From contig JALMQS010000073.1 of NCBI GenBank assembly GCA_024734495.1, forward strand, positions 1,556,379-1,620,378: 64,000 nt of DNA. Direction: 5' to 3'. The first letter of the stretch is position 1, and the number at the start of each line of letters is the position of its first letter. Both the position numbers and the translations under genes were made by a program. Below are positions 46,740 through 57,393 of the stretch, piece after piece. This stretch comes from Forficula auricularia (taxonomy: Eukaryota; Arthropoda; Insecta; Dermaptera; Forficulidae). A model generated the notes under the pieces. That model was not told the origin of the DNA, ran no database searches, and worked only from the letters and a program-made list of their open reading frames with translations.

Positions 46740-47910
46740 ATCAATCTGTAATAAGTATATTAATTTTTGGTGAATATTTGATTATTATATATTTATTTAT
46801 TTGTTTAGGTCATTGAAGAAAAAATAGAACATCTTTATTAGAAGGCGAAAATTATCATTATCATTTCCGTCAATAATTTATATTAATTTGCAAGTTTATA
46901 ATAGACAAATAAGGACAATTTTTTATGTGTAACTTTTTTATTTATCAGCCAACGTAGTACGACTCGCACTTGGCCGATTTTCGGGTGGCCATGCCCACAA
47001 CCTTTTTGAGGGTTGATCCGCGCCTAAACATGGGTCATATCCCGAAATATATTAAGTTTTATCAAAAGTATTATTAAAATGTCAATTTTAAAGAAGTATT
47101 TGCTTAATATATACTGAATAGTATGAGAAACTTACAATACAATACAATACAAATATACCATCCATTATCATTTCTCCAAACTAAACTTGTGCGTTTTCAG
47201 GGGGTTTTTATGAGTGTGTGTCTGCTTCCGACTATGTTAAAAGTTTTTCTTGGAATTTGGCGCATTTGATCATTGTATATTAAGTATTTTATATGTGCAT
47301 TGAGGTTGTTAAATTATTTTACACATGAAGAAGAAATATGTTACTATCTGAATTGATTGTTTGAATTTTGAATTATGGATTCAGGATGGGGTTTTTGGTG
47401 CGTGTAATGTTGGGTCTTTTTAATTTGCTAAGTTGGCATTCATTATTATAAAGAATTTTGAGCATTATGTCAAAATATTTATGTGAAGATATTGTATAGA
47501 TTTAATATGATTTGACAATGTTTTTGTTTGTTGTATTGAGTTTTTCCTTAGCCATTTCCCCTTATTTTAATTTAATTTTTATTTTTATTTTAAATTTTAT
47601 TTGTGTAATCTGATTTTTTGATTTTATCTTTTGATTGATTTTTGATGAACTGGTGGAGCCTAAATGCATGTCATATGTTTAAAAATGAATTTTGCATAAA
47701 AACGCACTTATATTTACAACAGTGAGGTATATGTAGGAATCGATTTTCTGCTTTTTTTTCAATTAGAAATGTAATTTAATTTTCGATGTTAATCGGTTCG
47801 TGGCTTGTGAAAGACTAATTAGCGAGAATGAAGACCACGCCCTTTTATAATTAACCGAGCGCGATCTAGGAAAAATTATTAACCAATCACCTTAATTGGC
47901 AATTAAATCG
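46740..47910. other. AT-rich stretch without recognised features
   Basis: A possible hammerhead relic lies at about 47022-47050 (CTAAACATGGGTCATATCCCGAAA: helix II GGGT/ATCCC and GAAA, CTGA lost). Otherwise I see no gene or defined repeat here. Confidence 0.5.
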
Positions 47911-47914
47911 AGGG

Positions 47915-48110
47915 CTATAAAAGAAGCAAAGCCGTAATTAACAAATCAGTTGTAATCCAGCTCTCACTGAGTGAACTGCTGTAAATACACTCTCCAAAAG
48001 TTCGCCTGACTTTGGAACGATTGAAGGGACAAAACTGTCTCATTACGATATTCTGTAACCACGAAGAAATAATAAATTACGGGCCTTGTGCCGTTTATTT
48101 TTGATGAAAG
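47915..48110 (+). promoter_or_regulatory. LTR-like promoter: TATA box, initiator, poly(A) signal
   Basis: GGCTATAAAAG at 47913-47923 is followed about 30 bp later by an arthropod initiator-like TCAGT (47946-47950), then AATAAA near 48070. This order is typical of the U3-R-U5 layout of Gypsy-type LTRs, but I found no second LTR or clear TG...CA ends. It may be a solo LTR. Two short repeats with GCCTCCGGGCAA follow (48121-48175). Confidence 0.4.
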
Positions 48111-48398
48111 CATATTTCATGGCCTCCGGGCAACTTCTTATTTAAAAAAGCATTTTTCACAGCCTCCGGGCAAATTCTTATTTTGGGAAAGCAAATTTCA
48201 CGGCTATACGCCACCAAGAGAGGTTTTCACCTCTGAAGAAAATCGCCGACACCGGAGCTCCACCGATATCTATCCATCAAGCCTTTCGAGTCAAAAACTC
48301 ATCTTCATCCATCATCAGGATCATTTCCACATATATAATGTTACAATTATTGTTAATATTATTGTTATGCTTAAACGTTTCGCATGTTACCTTGTTGT

Positions 48399-48437
48399 AG
48401 ACTGAAGATGGCTGTGAGTCACGGCTGAAACGTCTCT
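48399..48437 (+). ncRNA. Hammerhead ribozyme motif, separate family, orphan
   Basis: Helix I AGA (48399-48401) pairs with TCT (48435-48437). CTGAAGA is at 48402-48408, helix II GGCTGT/ACGGCT (with G-U pairs) and loop GAGTC, GAAA at 48427-48430, ACGT helix III, and GTC at 48432-48434. The core is complete. No inverted partner or reverse transcriptase is close by. Confidence 0.7.
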
Positions 48438-48799
48438 CGTTTGTACTAATTAAATAAAGAAAATGCTCCATCTGTGAAGCTGGAATTTTTTCTTTTAACA
48501 AGAATTATCCATCCATTCTACGAGGTCCTTTTAGTCTCAACCTTTTAAACATTTAAACTAGTTAGATTTTTCTGAAAAGCAAATAGCAGGTAAATTTGGT
48601 AAACCAAATGAACCCTATCATGTACCTGAGGCTACAATTCATTTACTTGAAAGTCTTTATAGCAAGAAACATTATTTTGCCAATTTCGAATATTAAATTT
48701 GAAAAAAAAAATTATGGAAACTAAAAAGAGAGAAATGCCAGTGTTGCGGCGCCTCAAATTTTACCTCCCAATCAAATTCCTAAATTAATATATATTATA

Positions 48800-48940
48800 A
48801 TAAATATATAGAGGAGCAGAGTAACCGAGACAGCTAATCACCACCATCTTATCTATTTATCATATTATCTATTCTGCAAAGCTTAACATCATGAGTTCGA
48901 TCCCGGCAAGAGGCAACAATTAATATGTGTATTTTATAAT
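48800..48940 (+). repeat. tRNA-derived SINE candidate
   Basis: A B-box-like GAGTTCGATCCCGGC at 48894-48908 follows an A-box-like GTAACCGAGACAGCTAA, with a short AT-rich region between them. Spacing is looser than in a tRNA gene. I cannot define its 3' end. Confidence 0.3.
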
Positions 48941-49611
48941 TAAAAATAAAAATAGAAGAACTGCTCCCCGGCTCCAGAAACCGACAATCCCTGGTTCTAA
49001 ATAAACCCGACGCCTGCACCAGACTACTTCAACTTCAATAACAAACAAACTATGATTCATGTGAGGAAATACAATAACATATATACCCCAGGTGGTAACC
49101 AACTGATCCGTCACCAGATGGAAACCGGGTACTCAGATTCTATATATATATCATCAGTATAGTGCATTCAAATTCTGGGGAACCCGGACGACCACGAACT
49201 CAAGAGAATAAACCCTAGTGGGAAATAGCTCGCTGTCTCAATTTCGATTTATTCTATTTTGAAATTGAGGGGCGGGTCCCCTCTCCACAACCAAGCGAAC
49301 GGACCTAAGACCAGAAGAGAGAGATCTTCTGGAGACTCATGCCTCAGCCATCAAGAAGGCAACACCTTAGATATATACTTCGATATTATTTTATGATTCA
49401 TAATAGATCTTTGTTTTTTTTGAAGAATTGTTTCTGATTTTTTCTTCCTTGGATCTCACTCAAATGACCCTCTTTATGGGCGGTATTCCTTGAGCCTATC
49501 CTAATCGCCTTTGGCCATTTTTGGATTGCCACCAAGAAGATTGGCCCTTTTTCTCGACAGCACCTCTGACCATTTAACTATTTAATTATTTTTTTATTCA
49601 TTCATATTTAT

Positions 49612-49805
49612 AGCTATAGAATAGTCTATTTCAGAGTTTCGTTGGGGAGGAGAGAGCTTGCATCCGGAAATCGAAATTGCGAAGCAGATAGGACAGCTCT
49701 AAAGTTGCTCCCTCATTCAATCAAAAAAATATTTCAACCGATTTTCAGGAGGGATGGAACTTCTCTATTCCCCAAACTTCAGAAGCCGAACCCCGATTTA
49801 GGACG
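49612..49805. repeat. 200-bp repeat, second copy of 43080-43285
   Basis: It shares the TTGCATCCGGAAATCGAAAT block and the downstream AACTTCTCTATTCCCCAAAC block with the earlier copy. No gene is supported. Confidence 0.6.
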
Positions 49806-50234
49806 CTGCAACCACATCGAAAAAGTAACATCTAAAATCAATTCTTACATGATGAGGGCTTTGCACCCATACGCAAATAATAATAATAATAAATATGATA
49901 TATTATTATTAGTAGTAGTATTGTATCAGCGGCAACCAAAGCCGGGTGGCATTTGAGACCATTTCCTATACTTATTGGTTTCTCACGCGAAAGGAATATA
50001 TTTGCAAACGAATGTAACATGTGTAAACACACACAAAGACACAAGGTGTTCTAAACTGCTGACTTTATTCACGTCCACCTTTAGTCATTCACACTATGGG
50101 ACATGGATAGGAGAGGATCGCCTCAATGGACCCCCTCGATTTTGCACATCTAACAAATAATTCTAGATAAAAGCTCCAAAACTCAAGAGTAGTTAGCTCA
50201 GAATCGTCAGGGGGCGAAGCCCTGCTCGAGTTCA

Positions 50235-50470
50235 GCCATATATTTTGTTGATCCTCTGATCGACTACTGTTGCCTTGTATATTATAGTTTAAATCAGGAA
50301 TTAAACACTAAGCTTGAGAGATTATTGAACAGCTGCATTAGGTTCATTTTTGATATCCCTTTTGATGAAACATTACGGCCTACTACAATGAACTGGGTTG
50401 GTTAAGGTTTCCTAAGATTCCTGTTTAAAAACTCTGTAAGTTGCAGAGCTTTTCGGACTTATGGTCTGGA
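50235..50470 (+). pseudogene. Non-LTR reverse transcriptase fragment
   Basis: Translation with one or two frame changes gives VDPLIDYCCLVYY, then LNQELNTKLERLLNSCIRFI and FDIPFDETLRPTTMNWVG. This matches the conserved region after the reverse transcriptase core in Jockey/CR1-type elements. It is short and broken. Confidence 0.65.
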
Positions 50471-51969
50471 CCTTCAAATTTCCATACATACGGTGGGAAG
50501 TCAATCTTTAATTTTAAAACCCACTAATAGTTCATGACAAATAAAATTTATTAAAACCTGGAAATTTAATTTATTCTTTCAAAACCCACTAATTGTTTAT
50601 GACAAATAAAGTTTATTAAAATTATTATTTTAAAATCAAGACTTGTCTTTTATTCCTTATCTATGAGGTCATTTCCACTTTATTGTAACAAAAAAATTCA
50701 ATCAGATACGTCGCTAAGGCTTAACTTCAAAAAAAAAAAAAATATTAAGCACTGTAATTAAATAATTATTCTGTATAAAGCTCGGGCTACATCTGATATT
50801 ACTTTGATATCTATATCAGTTATCAGAAATTAAAATATTTCTCTATTAAGTATCAATTATATAATAATATGAAATATGTATTTTGATAATTTATGGAGGG
50901 TTCTGTAATTGTGTAAATTCTAGTGTACATATACATAATCCCTTAATTTCATCTATTAATAGATCTTCGGCGTTATAAAGGCAAATAGATGGATTAATTA
51001 TAATACATGCACCGACCGCTCCTCTATATTCTAAAGATATAGTAGAACTAATTGGGAATTTATATCAACGATTAACTGTTGAATAGCTAGAAATTATGGT
51101 CTATATTTGATCCTTTAATGATCAGTCTCACTATAGTTGTGTTATTCTTATTATGGCCTTTTTAATATAATTTAATTTTTTTAGGATAGTGTAGTTTGTA
51201 AAACGTTCTTATGAATTGCTTAAACCTTTAATTGATAAGATTTTGTTTTTGCCAAGAGTAGCAGAGTTGTTCGATTCATAAAAAGAAAATTTTGTCCTTT
51301 GGCTGATTTAAAACAGTGATTCCCAATCTTTTCTGGACCATTCCTTTAGAAAAGAACAAAAATTTAAACGCCCACCTAGTCCATTTTATATGAAATATTT
51401 AAAATAAACAATTATAAAAAATATTAAATATAATAAATTTATTTATTTATTTGACAGCTCCTCTTGACTGCCTCAACTACCCCTATTTGACTCTGGATCC
51501 GCTACCGCCCCCTCGGAAGGCTCCAGCGCCCACTGGGCGTCGCCCCCGTTGGGATTTTATGATTGAAATAAACATATACATATATTCAACAAATATAAAT
51601 ATGTATTTAAGAGTAAAGATTTCTAAAAATATTCTTAAGCTGCTTGAGGGGAAAAACAAATTTGAAGTAATTTGAATGAAGAAAATGAGTAGGATGATTT
51701 CAAATAAGGGAAAAACTAATGTGAAAGTCATGTGGTGCGCACACCAGTTTATGCGCACACCAGTTTATTTTTATCAATATCGGTCAATATTCATAGGACG
51801 CTTCAATAAGCTCTTAGACGATCAAAATTTCCATCAATATGATCCTCCGTCAATATTGAGGCAAATATTGACAATATTATTGATCGTCTAAGGTCTACTT
51901 TACATATAATAATAAGTACCTGGCCACCGAGCGATGCTCGGTAACTTTTTGCTTCAGTTAAAAGCTATA

Positions 51970-52135
51970 TATTAATTCCCCCCTCCCCCCGAACCCTCAC
52001 GACTTCACCCCTCCTCCTGCACCCTCCACACCACCTACACCCCCAATTTCACCCCCCACCCTGAAACCACTTTCCTCCCCCACATCTCACCCACCGTCAC
52101 CTCCACCCTCGCCCCCGCCCCCTCACCCAGTTTTT
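51970..52135. repeat. C-rich low-complexity tract
   Basis: A run of C/T/A-rich sequence (many CCCC and CACC blocks) of about 165 bp sits in otherwise AT-rich DNA, preceded by ACCGAGCGATGCTCGGTAA, which forms a small hairpin. It has marked strand asymmetry. No coding signature is seen. Confidence 0.7.
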
Positions 52136-52659
52136 GCATTTCAAGTCTTGTAGTGGCCCACAGATTATGTGTATATATGTATAGATATACAAATAAATAC
52201 CATATAATATTTTTTTTTAATTAAATAACCATTTTTGAGTTCATCAATTAAATTGCCAAATTCTAATATAGAAAAAATACGTTTGTGGGATTAAAAATCG
52301 ATTTTTAATCAATTTTTTTTTTTTTTAATTTTATTTAACCAATTATTTTACATGAATTAATGTATACATTGTATTTGAGCTTCAACTTCGGAGATAACTT
52401 CCCCACCATCGACTGTCTTTGATCATCTTTTTAGTCCTTGTTTTTAATAAGAAGAAAAAACTAATTAAATAAAAAAAACCTCTTTTCCGATAATATTTAT
52501 TTCCATTCACCTCTATTCACCCGTATCAATCAATTAAATTGTCTAACTTTTAATATATATAATAATATTTAAAATGATCTATTAGTTTAATTTAAAATTA
52601 AAAAACCAATTAATAATTAAAAGGAAATTGAATAAAAATGTAAATATACATTTTTATCG

Positions 52660-53499
52660 AGACAATCACCTGGATCTGGATTATATCACAATTTAAAAAA
52701 ATACAATTTACCTGATCCACAGGCTGTATTTGAAATCACTTATTTCCGAAAGAATCCACAACCATTCTTTGCTTTGGCAAAAGAATTATATCCCGGAAAT
52801 TTCAGGCCTACGAAATGTCATTATTTTCTCAAACTTCTTAACGATAAAGGATTATTGTTACGGCATTATACTCAAAATATTGATACCTTAGAAAGATTTG
52901 CTGGAATTCCTGATGATAAAATTATAGAAGCTCATGGAACTTTTCACACTTCACATTGTTTACAATGCCGTGCCGAGTATTCTCTAGAATGGATGCGAGA
53001 ACAAATATTTTCTGATCGTATTCCAAAATGCAAGAAATGTGATTATTTCGTTAAACCTGATATTATATTTTTTGGAGAAGATCTACCTCGGAAATTTTTT
53101 CGATGTGCTGATTCCGATTTTCCCAAATGTGACGCTCTTATTATTCTTGGATCTTCCCTAGTAGTACAACCTTTTGCATCTCTAATTGATAGAGTCAACA
53201 AAACTTGTCCTAGATTGTTAATAAATCTTGAAAAAGCTGGAGAACGAAGCCGATTTTCCTCTCTATTGGGAATTAGTGAAGGATTTGAATTTGGATCTTC
53301 AAAGAAACGTGATGTCTTCAAAAAAGCTTCTTGTGACGATGGATGTCAAGCTATTGCTGATGCATTGGGATTTGGGGACGAATTAAAAAATCTATTAAAG
53401 TTGGAACATCAAAGGCTCGATGAAGAAAATAAAAAAGAAGAAGCTTCAGGAACTCAAAAGGATTCTAAAACTAAGACACCGAAGAAGGAGTGGCTGTAA
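52660..53499 (+). CDS. Sirt2: Sirtuin (Sirt2-like NAD-dependent deacetylase), C-terminal part
   Basis: Sirt2 removes acyl groups from lysines using NAD. The open stretch encodes SPGSGLY (52666-52686), FFALAKELYPG, then YTQNIDTLERFAG with the NAD-contacting QNID, catalytic histidine in EAHGTFH, the four zinc cysteines (HCLQCR and PKCKKC), KPDIIFFGEDLP, LGSSLVVQPFASL and RLLINLEKAG, ending at a stop with a lysine-rich tail. It matches animal Sirt2 throughout. The N-terminal Rossmann part (GAGIS, AGIPDFR) is not found upstream in the window. A splice acceptor at GAG/ACAATCACC would leave an extra glutamine before SPGSG and has a weak consensus. Either 5' exons lie further upstream across mobile DNA, or this is a 5'-truncated copy. 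No internal stop is present across 279 codons. A variant ATTAAA lies at 53573. Confidence 0.88.
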   Translation, partial: RQSPGSGLYHNLKKYNLPDPQAVFEITYFRKNPQPFFALAKELYPGNFRPTKCHYFLKLLNDKGLLLRHYTQNIDTLERFAGIPDDKIIEAHGTFHTSHCLQCRAEYSLEWMREQIFSDRIPKCKKCDYFVKPDIIFFGEDLPRKFFRCADSDFPKCDALIILGSSLVVQPFASLIDRVNKTCPRLLINLEKAGERSRFSSLLGISEGFEFGSSKKRDVFKKASCDDGCQAIADALGFGDELKNLLKLEHQRLDEENKKEEASGTQKDSKTKTPKKEWL

Positions 53500-53679
53500 A
53501 GAAATCGTCTCTTTTCACCACTTGGCAAACTAACAATTATTTGCTTATATTAATATATAAATGTTGTATAAAATTAAATATATATTATGTATACATAGTT
53601 ATTAGAAAATTGTTTCTAATTTGACTATCTATTATTTAAAAATACTGATATTATATATTATATTATTTGTGATAAAAAA

Positions 53680-54328
53680 AGATCTATTCAACATTAATGA
53701 TAATAATGAATGTGATAATAAGGAGGTTAATTATACTAGAACTAAACAAATAAATAATAATCGATTTAAACCAAAAAATTTAACAAAATTTAAAAGTGAT
53801 GATAGAAATGTTAAAATGGAAAATTATAATATACGATGGATACTTTTAATAATGATAAACTATACAATTGCAAAAATGTGGAACAAAGCACAAAAGAATG
53901 GCGTGCCCGGCATATGGGCGGAGATGCAGTTTTTGTAACAAATTAAATCACTTTAAAAAATGGTGTTTTCATTTAAAAAAACAGCCAAAATGTAAACGAA
54001 ATCGAAAATTCTTCATCATCTGAATCAGTAGATTTTGAATGTGATAGTGTTGAAAAGGTAATAGACTATAATACCTTTTCTATTAATAAAAAATAAAGAT
54101 TTGTGGAAAGAATCTATATCTATTAATAAAATTCCTATTAAATTTAAACTCGACACTGCTAAGTGATGTTAATATTTTGCCATTAAAAATATTTAATAAA
54201 CAAAAAATTAACAAATCTAAAATTATTAAGACTAAAATACGTATCAAATCATACGGAGGCTTTACAACCAAACCTATTGGTGAAATGAACTTAAAATGTT
54301 CATACAAAAATAAAAATAAAAATCTTGA
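53680..54328 (+). pseudogene. Gypsy-type gag-pol relic, left part (zinc knuckles, protease start)
   Basis: Near 53866-53965 translation gives CKKCGTKHKRMACPAYGRRC and CSFCNKLNHFKKWC, a double zinc knuckle of the kind seen in K02A2.6-like Gypsy proteins. Further on, DLWKESIYINKIPIKFKLDT begins the aspartic protease, with the catalytic DTG damaged by a frameshift. Many frameshifts and stops are present. The frame is interrupted at 54328 by the PLE-A insertion and resumes at 57394. Confidence 0.75.
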
Positions 54329-54356
54329 AATTGGATGTTGATGAAAGCAGTCCACG

Positions 54357-55946
54357 GTGGTTGTAAAAAATAAGACTATAGAGGTTTTATTATTTTACAT
54401 TTATTTGTTAAAACCGACGTTTCGGAGATTTATTCTCTCCTTCTTCAGGGTCTATATAATTGATTTCATAGATAAAAATGAATATCTTATTAAATTATAT
54501 AAAATCATTGATGACAGAGAAACTTTCACTAGGATGTCTAAAAATAGAACAAATTGCTTAATGAAAAAGGCCAATGACTTTTTTAAATTACTTCTGAATA
54601 AAAATTTAATTACCACTACAGAATATAAAAAATACTACACCTCTTCAGCACTTATACCTAGACTATATGGGTTGATTAAAATTCATAAGGTTGATATGCC
54701 ATGTCGACCTGTGGTCAGTAATTGTCAGTCGCCTTCCGAAAATATATGTAAATTTTACGCCAATATATTAAATAACATTGTCGGGAAGGGTGACTTCCAC
54801 ATCAGGGATTCCTTTGATTTTGTTGAAAAAATTAAAAAAATAGATAAGATTCCCCCTAGTTTTAAATTGATATCGTTTGATGTGGAGTCACTTTATACTA
54901 ATGTTAAAAATGAGAAGGTGATTGAGGTACTGACTAAGAAATGGCCCTTAATCCAGACACATACAAGTCTGGATTTTGATACATTTATGAAGGGAATAAA
55001 TATCATTTTAGAGTCGAATTTTTTCATGTTTAATGGAGAAATATTTATGCTACACAGTGGCCAAAGCATGGGTTGTTCGACGTCGAGTTTTTTCGCCAAT
55101 TTGGTTTTGGAGGACTTGGAAGAAACAGTAATAAAAAGTTTAAATCTGAAATTCTTTTTTAGATACGTTGATGATTCTATTTCCTGCATTGAGCCATCAA
55201 GGATCAATGAAACGATAACAACATTAAATTCATATAATCAATATATCAAGTTCACTTATGAGATAGAATCTAACAACAAAATAAATTTTCTGGACAGTAC
55301 ACTAATTAAAGACAACAATGGTTGTATACAATTGGACTGGTTTAGAAAACCCTCGCAGACATCCCGAATCTTAAATTTCAACTCCACCCATCCTTTCACC
55401 TACAAAGTTAGCGCCATTCAGAATTTGGTTTTGAGAATGACTCGAATATCCGACAAAATATTTTGGAACAAAAATATTAACATCATTCAACAAATTGCAT
55501 TTGACAATAATTATCCTAATAGCTTAATCAGGTCCATCATCCGGCGTACTCTGTATAAATGCGATAACGTTAAAAAAATAAATAACGAGCCCAAAATGTA
55601 CGTCAGTATTCCATACTACCCCCAACTTAGCGATCAATTAAAAAAATTACTATCTGTGGGCTTGGTCAGCGTCGCGTTAAAACCAACTAATACTATCGGA
55701 TTTCTATTTAACCACAAGGATAAATTAGATACGAAAACGCGAACTGGCACAGTCTATATGATCGAGTGTATGGGGATGGAGTACTACAATGCAATATGCA
55801 TATATATTGGGCAAACTAAACGAAAAGCAAGTGAGAGATTACGGGAACACGATCTGTCCATCTCAAAAACGAATAAAAATAATGCAGCCCTCGCGATTCA
55901 CGCCCAAGAAAAAAATCATAAATTTAATTTCAACGAATTTGTATAA
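54357..55946 (+). CDS. Penelope-like reverse transcriptase with GIY-YIG endonuclease (truncated at both ends)
   Basis: The 529-residue frame has a non-ATG start inside the terminal repeat; similarity starts at about residue 35. Penelope reverse transcriptase motifs follow in order: IPRLYGLIKIHK (100-111), PCRPVVSN (115-122), SFDVESLYTNV (173-183), HSGQSMGCSTS (233-243), the catalytic FRYVDDS (268-274) and INFLDS (309-314). The GIY-YIG nuclease is at about 465-520 (TVYMIEC, IYIGQTKRKASERLREHD, AIHAQEKNHKF). The N-terminal third and the residues after NEF are missing compared with full Penelope proteins, and the frame ends at a stop in the position of the usual tail. No internal stops over 500 codons suggest a recent insertion. 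Polymerase function in this form is doubtful. Confidence 0.9.
   Translation: MVVKNKTIEVLLFYIYLLKPTFRRFILSFFRVYIIDFIDKNEYLIKLYKIIDDRETFTRMSKNRTNCLMKKANDFFKLLLNKNLITTTEYKKYYTSSALIPRLYGLIKIHKVDMPCRPVVSNCQSPSENICKFYANILNNIVGKGDFHIRDSFDFVEKIKKIDKIPPSFKLISFDVESLYTNVKNEKVIEVLTKKWPLIQTHTSLDFDTFMKGINIILESNFFMFNGEIFMLHSGQSMGCSTSSFFANLVLEDLEETVIKSLNLKFFFRYVDDSISCIEPSRINETITTLNSYNQYIKFTYEIESNNKINFLDSTLIKDNNGCIQLDWFRKPSQTSRILNFNSTHPFTYKVSAIQNLVLRMTRISDKIFWNKNINIIQQIAFDNNYPNSLIRSIIRRTLYKCDNVKKINNEPKMYVSIPYYPQLSDQLKKLLSVGLVSVALKPTNTIGFLFNHKDKLDTKTRTGTVYMIECMGMEYYNAICIYIGQTKRKASERLREHDLSISKTNKNNAALAIHAQEKNHKFNFNEFV
54411..54453 (-). ncRNA. Hammerhead ribozyme motif, PLE-A left end
   Basis: On the minus strand: helix I AGACC/GGTTT, CTGAAGA, helix II GGAGA/TCTCC, GAAA, ACGT helix III, GTC. 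The core is complete and oriented outward from the element. Confidence 0.8.
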
Positions 55947-57226
55947 ATTTGTAATTTCCCTGATCATATGATAATGAACTGAGGATAATGGTGTGGACTG
56001 TATTTCTTTAATTAAGATAAAGGAAGGTGTATTTCTCCTTCTTCGATAAATAAAAGGCAAAGATTTTTTGATATGGATATTAACAATGGTTTTAATGATA
56101 GAAATAATGGTTTTGTACATACGAATGAGATATAATACAAATGGTGTTGGCGTGGCGAATGCAGACGACTTTGTGGCAATTCGGTTCACTTGGTTTTTTG
56201 TCCGATGATATGATATGGTATGATTCAAGTTTGGTTTCTTCTCCAAATTCAATTAAAAGGTTAAGAGTAATTCTTAATCAATTCACTACTTTTCAATTTC
56301 TCCACTTTCAACAACAAACTTCAATTCAATATTCAATTTACGATTCTCCTCCTCAACTCAATTCAACTATAATCAAATCAATCTGCTGGTGCAGTCATAA
56401 AAAACCTTCAACTATCAACTACGAGGCGAGGAGCGAGAATGACTCGCATTTGCCAACGACAGCTGATCTAGCCAGTTTCTCTTTTATTCCTTAGAGGGCA
56501 TCATTCGTCAATCTATCAATTCTAATTTATACAGAATTTAATATCATTTTCCAGGAAAATAATTATTTTAAACGAAAAATCCTCGAAATGATTACAATTA
56601 AAAATCTCTTATCGCGCGCAGTAAATTACAGATCCGACGTGATGGACCTGAGTATTTGCTGGGATGGCTTAATTAATAATTTAAAACTCCTGTGACGAAT
56701 TTAATTAATAAAAAAAAAAAAAAAATATTAATAATATGTAAATATATTAATGACGTTTCGAACTATGTTTTTTAAAAGGAAAAAAAAAAAAAAAGAACTT
56801 TGTATATATTTTGTAAAAATTTTGGGACTGATAATGACCATATTTATAAATTTTGTAAATAATTGTAATATAAATTTAAAAAAAAAACCCAACAACTATA
56901 CCGATATGCGCAACGATATTCTGCGCATCCAATGATTGGTGGGGACATGTTATACATTCATTCATTTATATATATCTCATTAACATATTGATCATCAATT
57001 GCTTGTTACTTTATTTTCTATTCGAGATGAAAAAAAAATTTTATAATGTTTTTTTGGCATTGTCAAAGGAGACAGAAAGTAATTATGTTTTGAACTACTT
57101 TCATTGACTTTTTGTTGTAAGTAGATTTATGATTATTATTTTTGTTTTGTGTATATTGTTTTTATATTATGAATGACTTGTGAAAATCCCAATACTAATT
57201 ATTGTTCGTCTTCCCCTCAATTATAT

Positions 57227-57269
57227 AGACCCTGAAGAAGGAGAGAATAAATCTCCGAAACGTCGGTTT
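57227..57269 (+). ncRNA. Hammerhead ribozyme motif, PLE-A right end
   Basis: CTGAAGA is at 57232-57238, GAAA at 57257-57260 and GTC at 57262-57264. Helix I pairs AGACC (57227-57231) with GGTTT (57265-57269). It mirrors 54411-54453. Confidence 0.8.
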
Positions 57270-57393
57270 TAACAAATAAATGTAAAATAATAAAACCTCT
57301 ATAGTCTTATTTTTTTACAACCACCGTGGACTGCTTTCATCAACATCCAATTGCATATTTATACCAGTCCGTCTCCTAAAGAAAATCTCTATC

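Larger units (their letters stand above)
54329..57393 (+). mobile_element. Penelope-like element PLE-A with 14-bp TSD
   Basis: AATAAAAATCTTGA is duplicated exactly at 54315-54328 and 57394-57407. The ends are inverted repeats of about 135 bp (54334-54471 and 57220-57352), each with a complete hammerhead. The right end has about 40 additional bases. The interior contains the coding frame at 54357-55946 and about 1.2 kb of 3' noncoding sequence, part of which (57030-57113) recurs in the palindromes at 1680-2050 and 7935-8350. The insertion splits the protease of a Gypsy relic, so PLE-A is the younger of the two. Confidence 0.9.

Noticed and set aside
51483..51758. 91-codon minus-strand open frame
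   Set aside because: Composition reflects AT-rich and C-rich flanks. No conserved motif, and no splice or promoter context.
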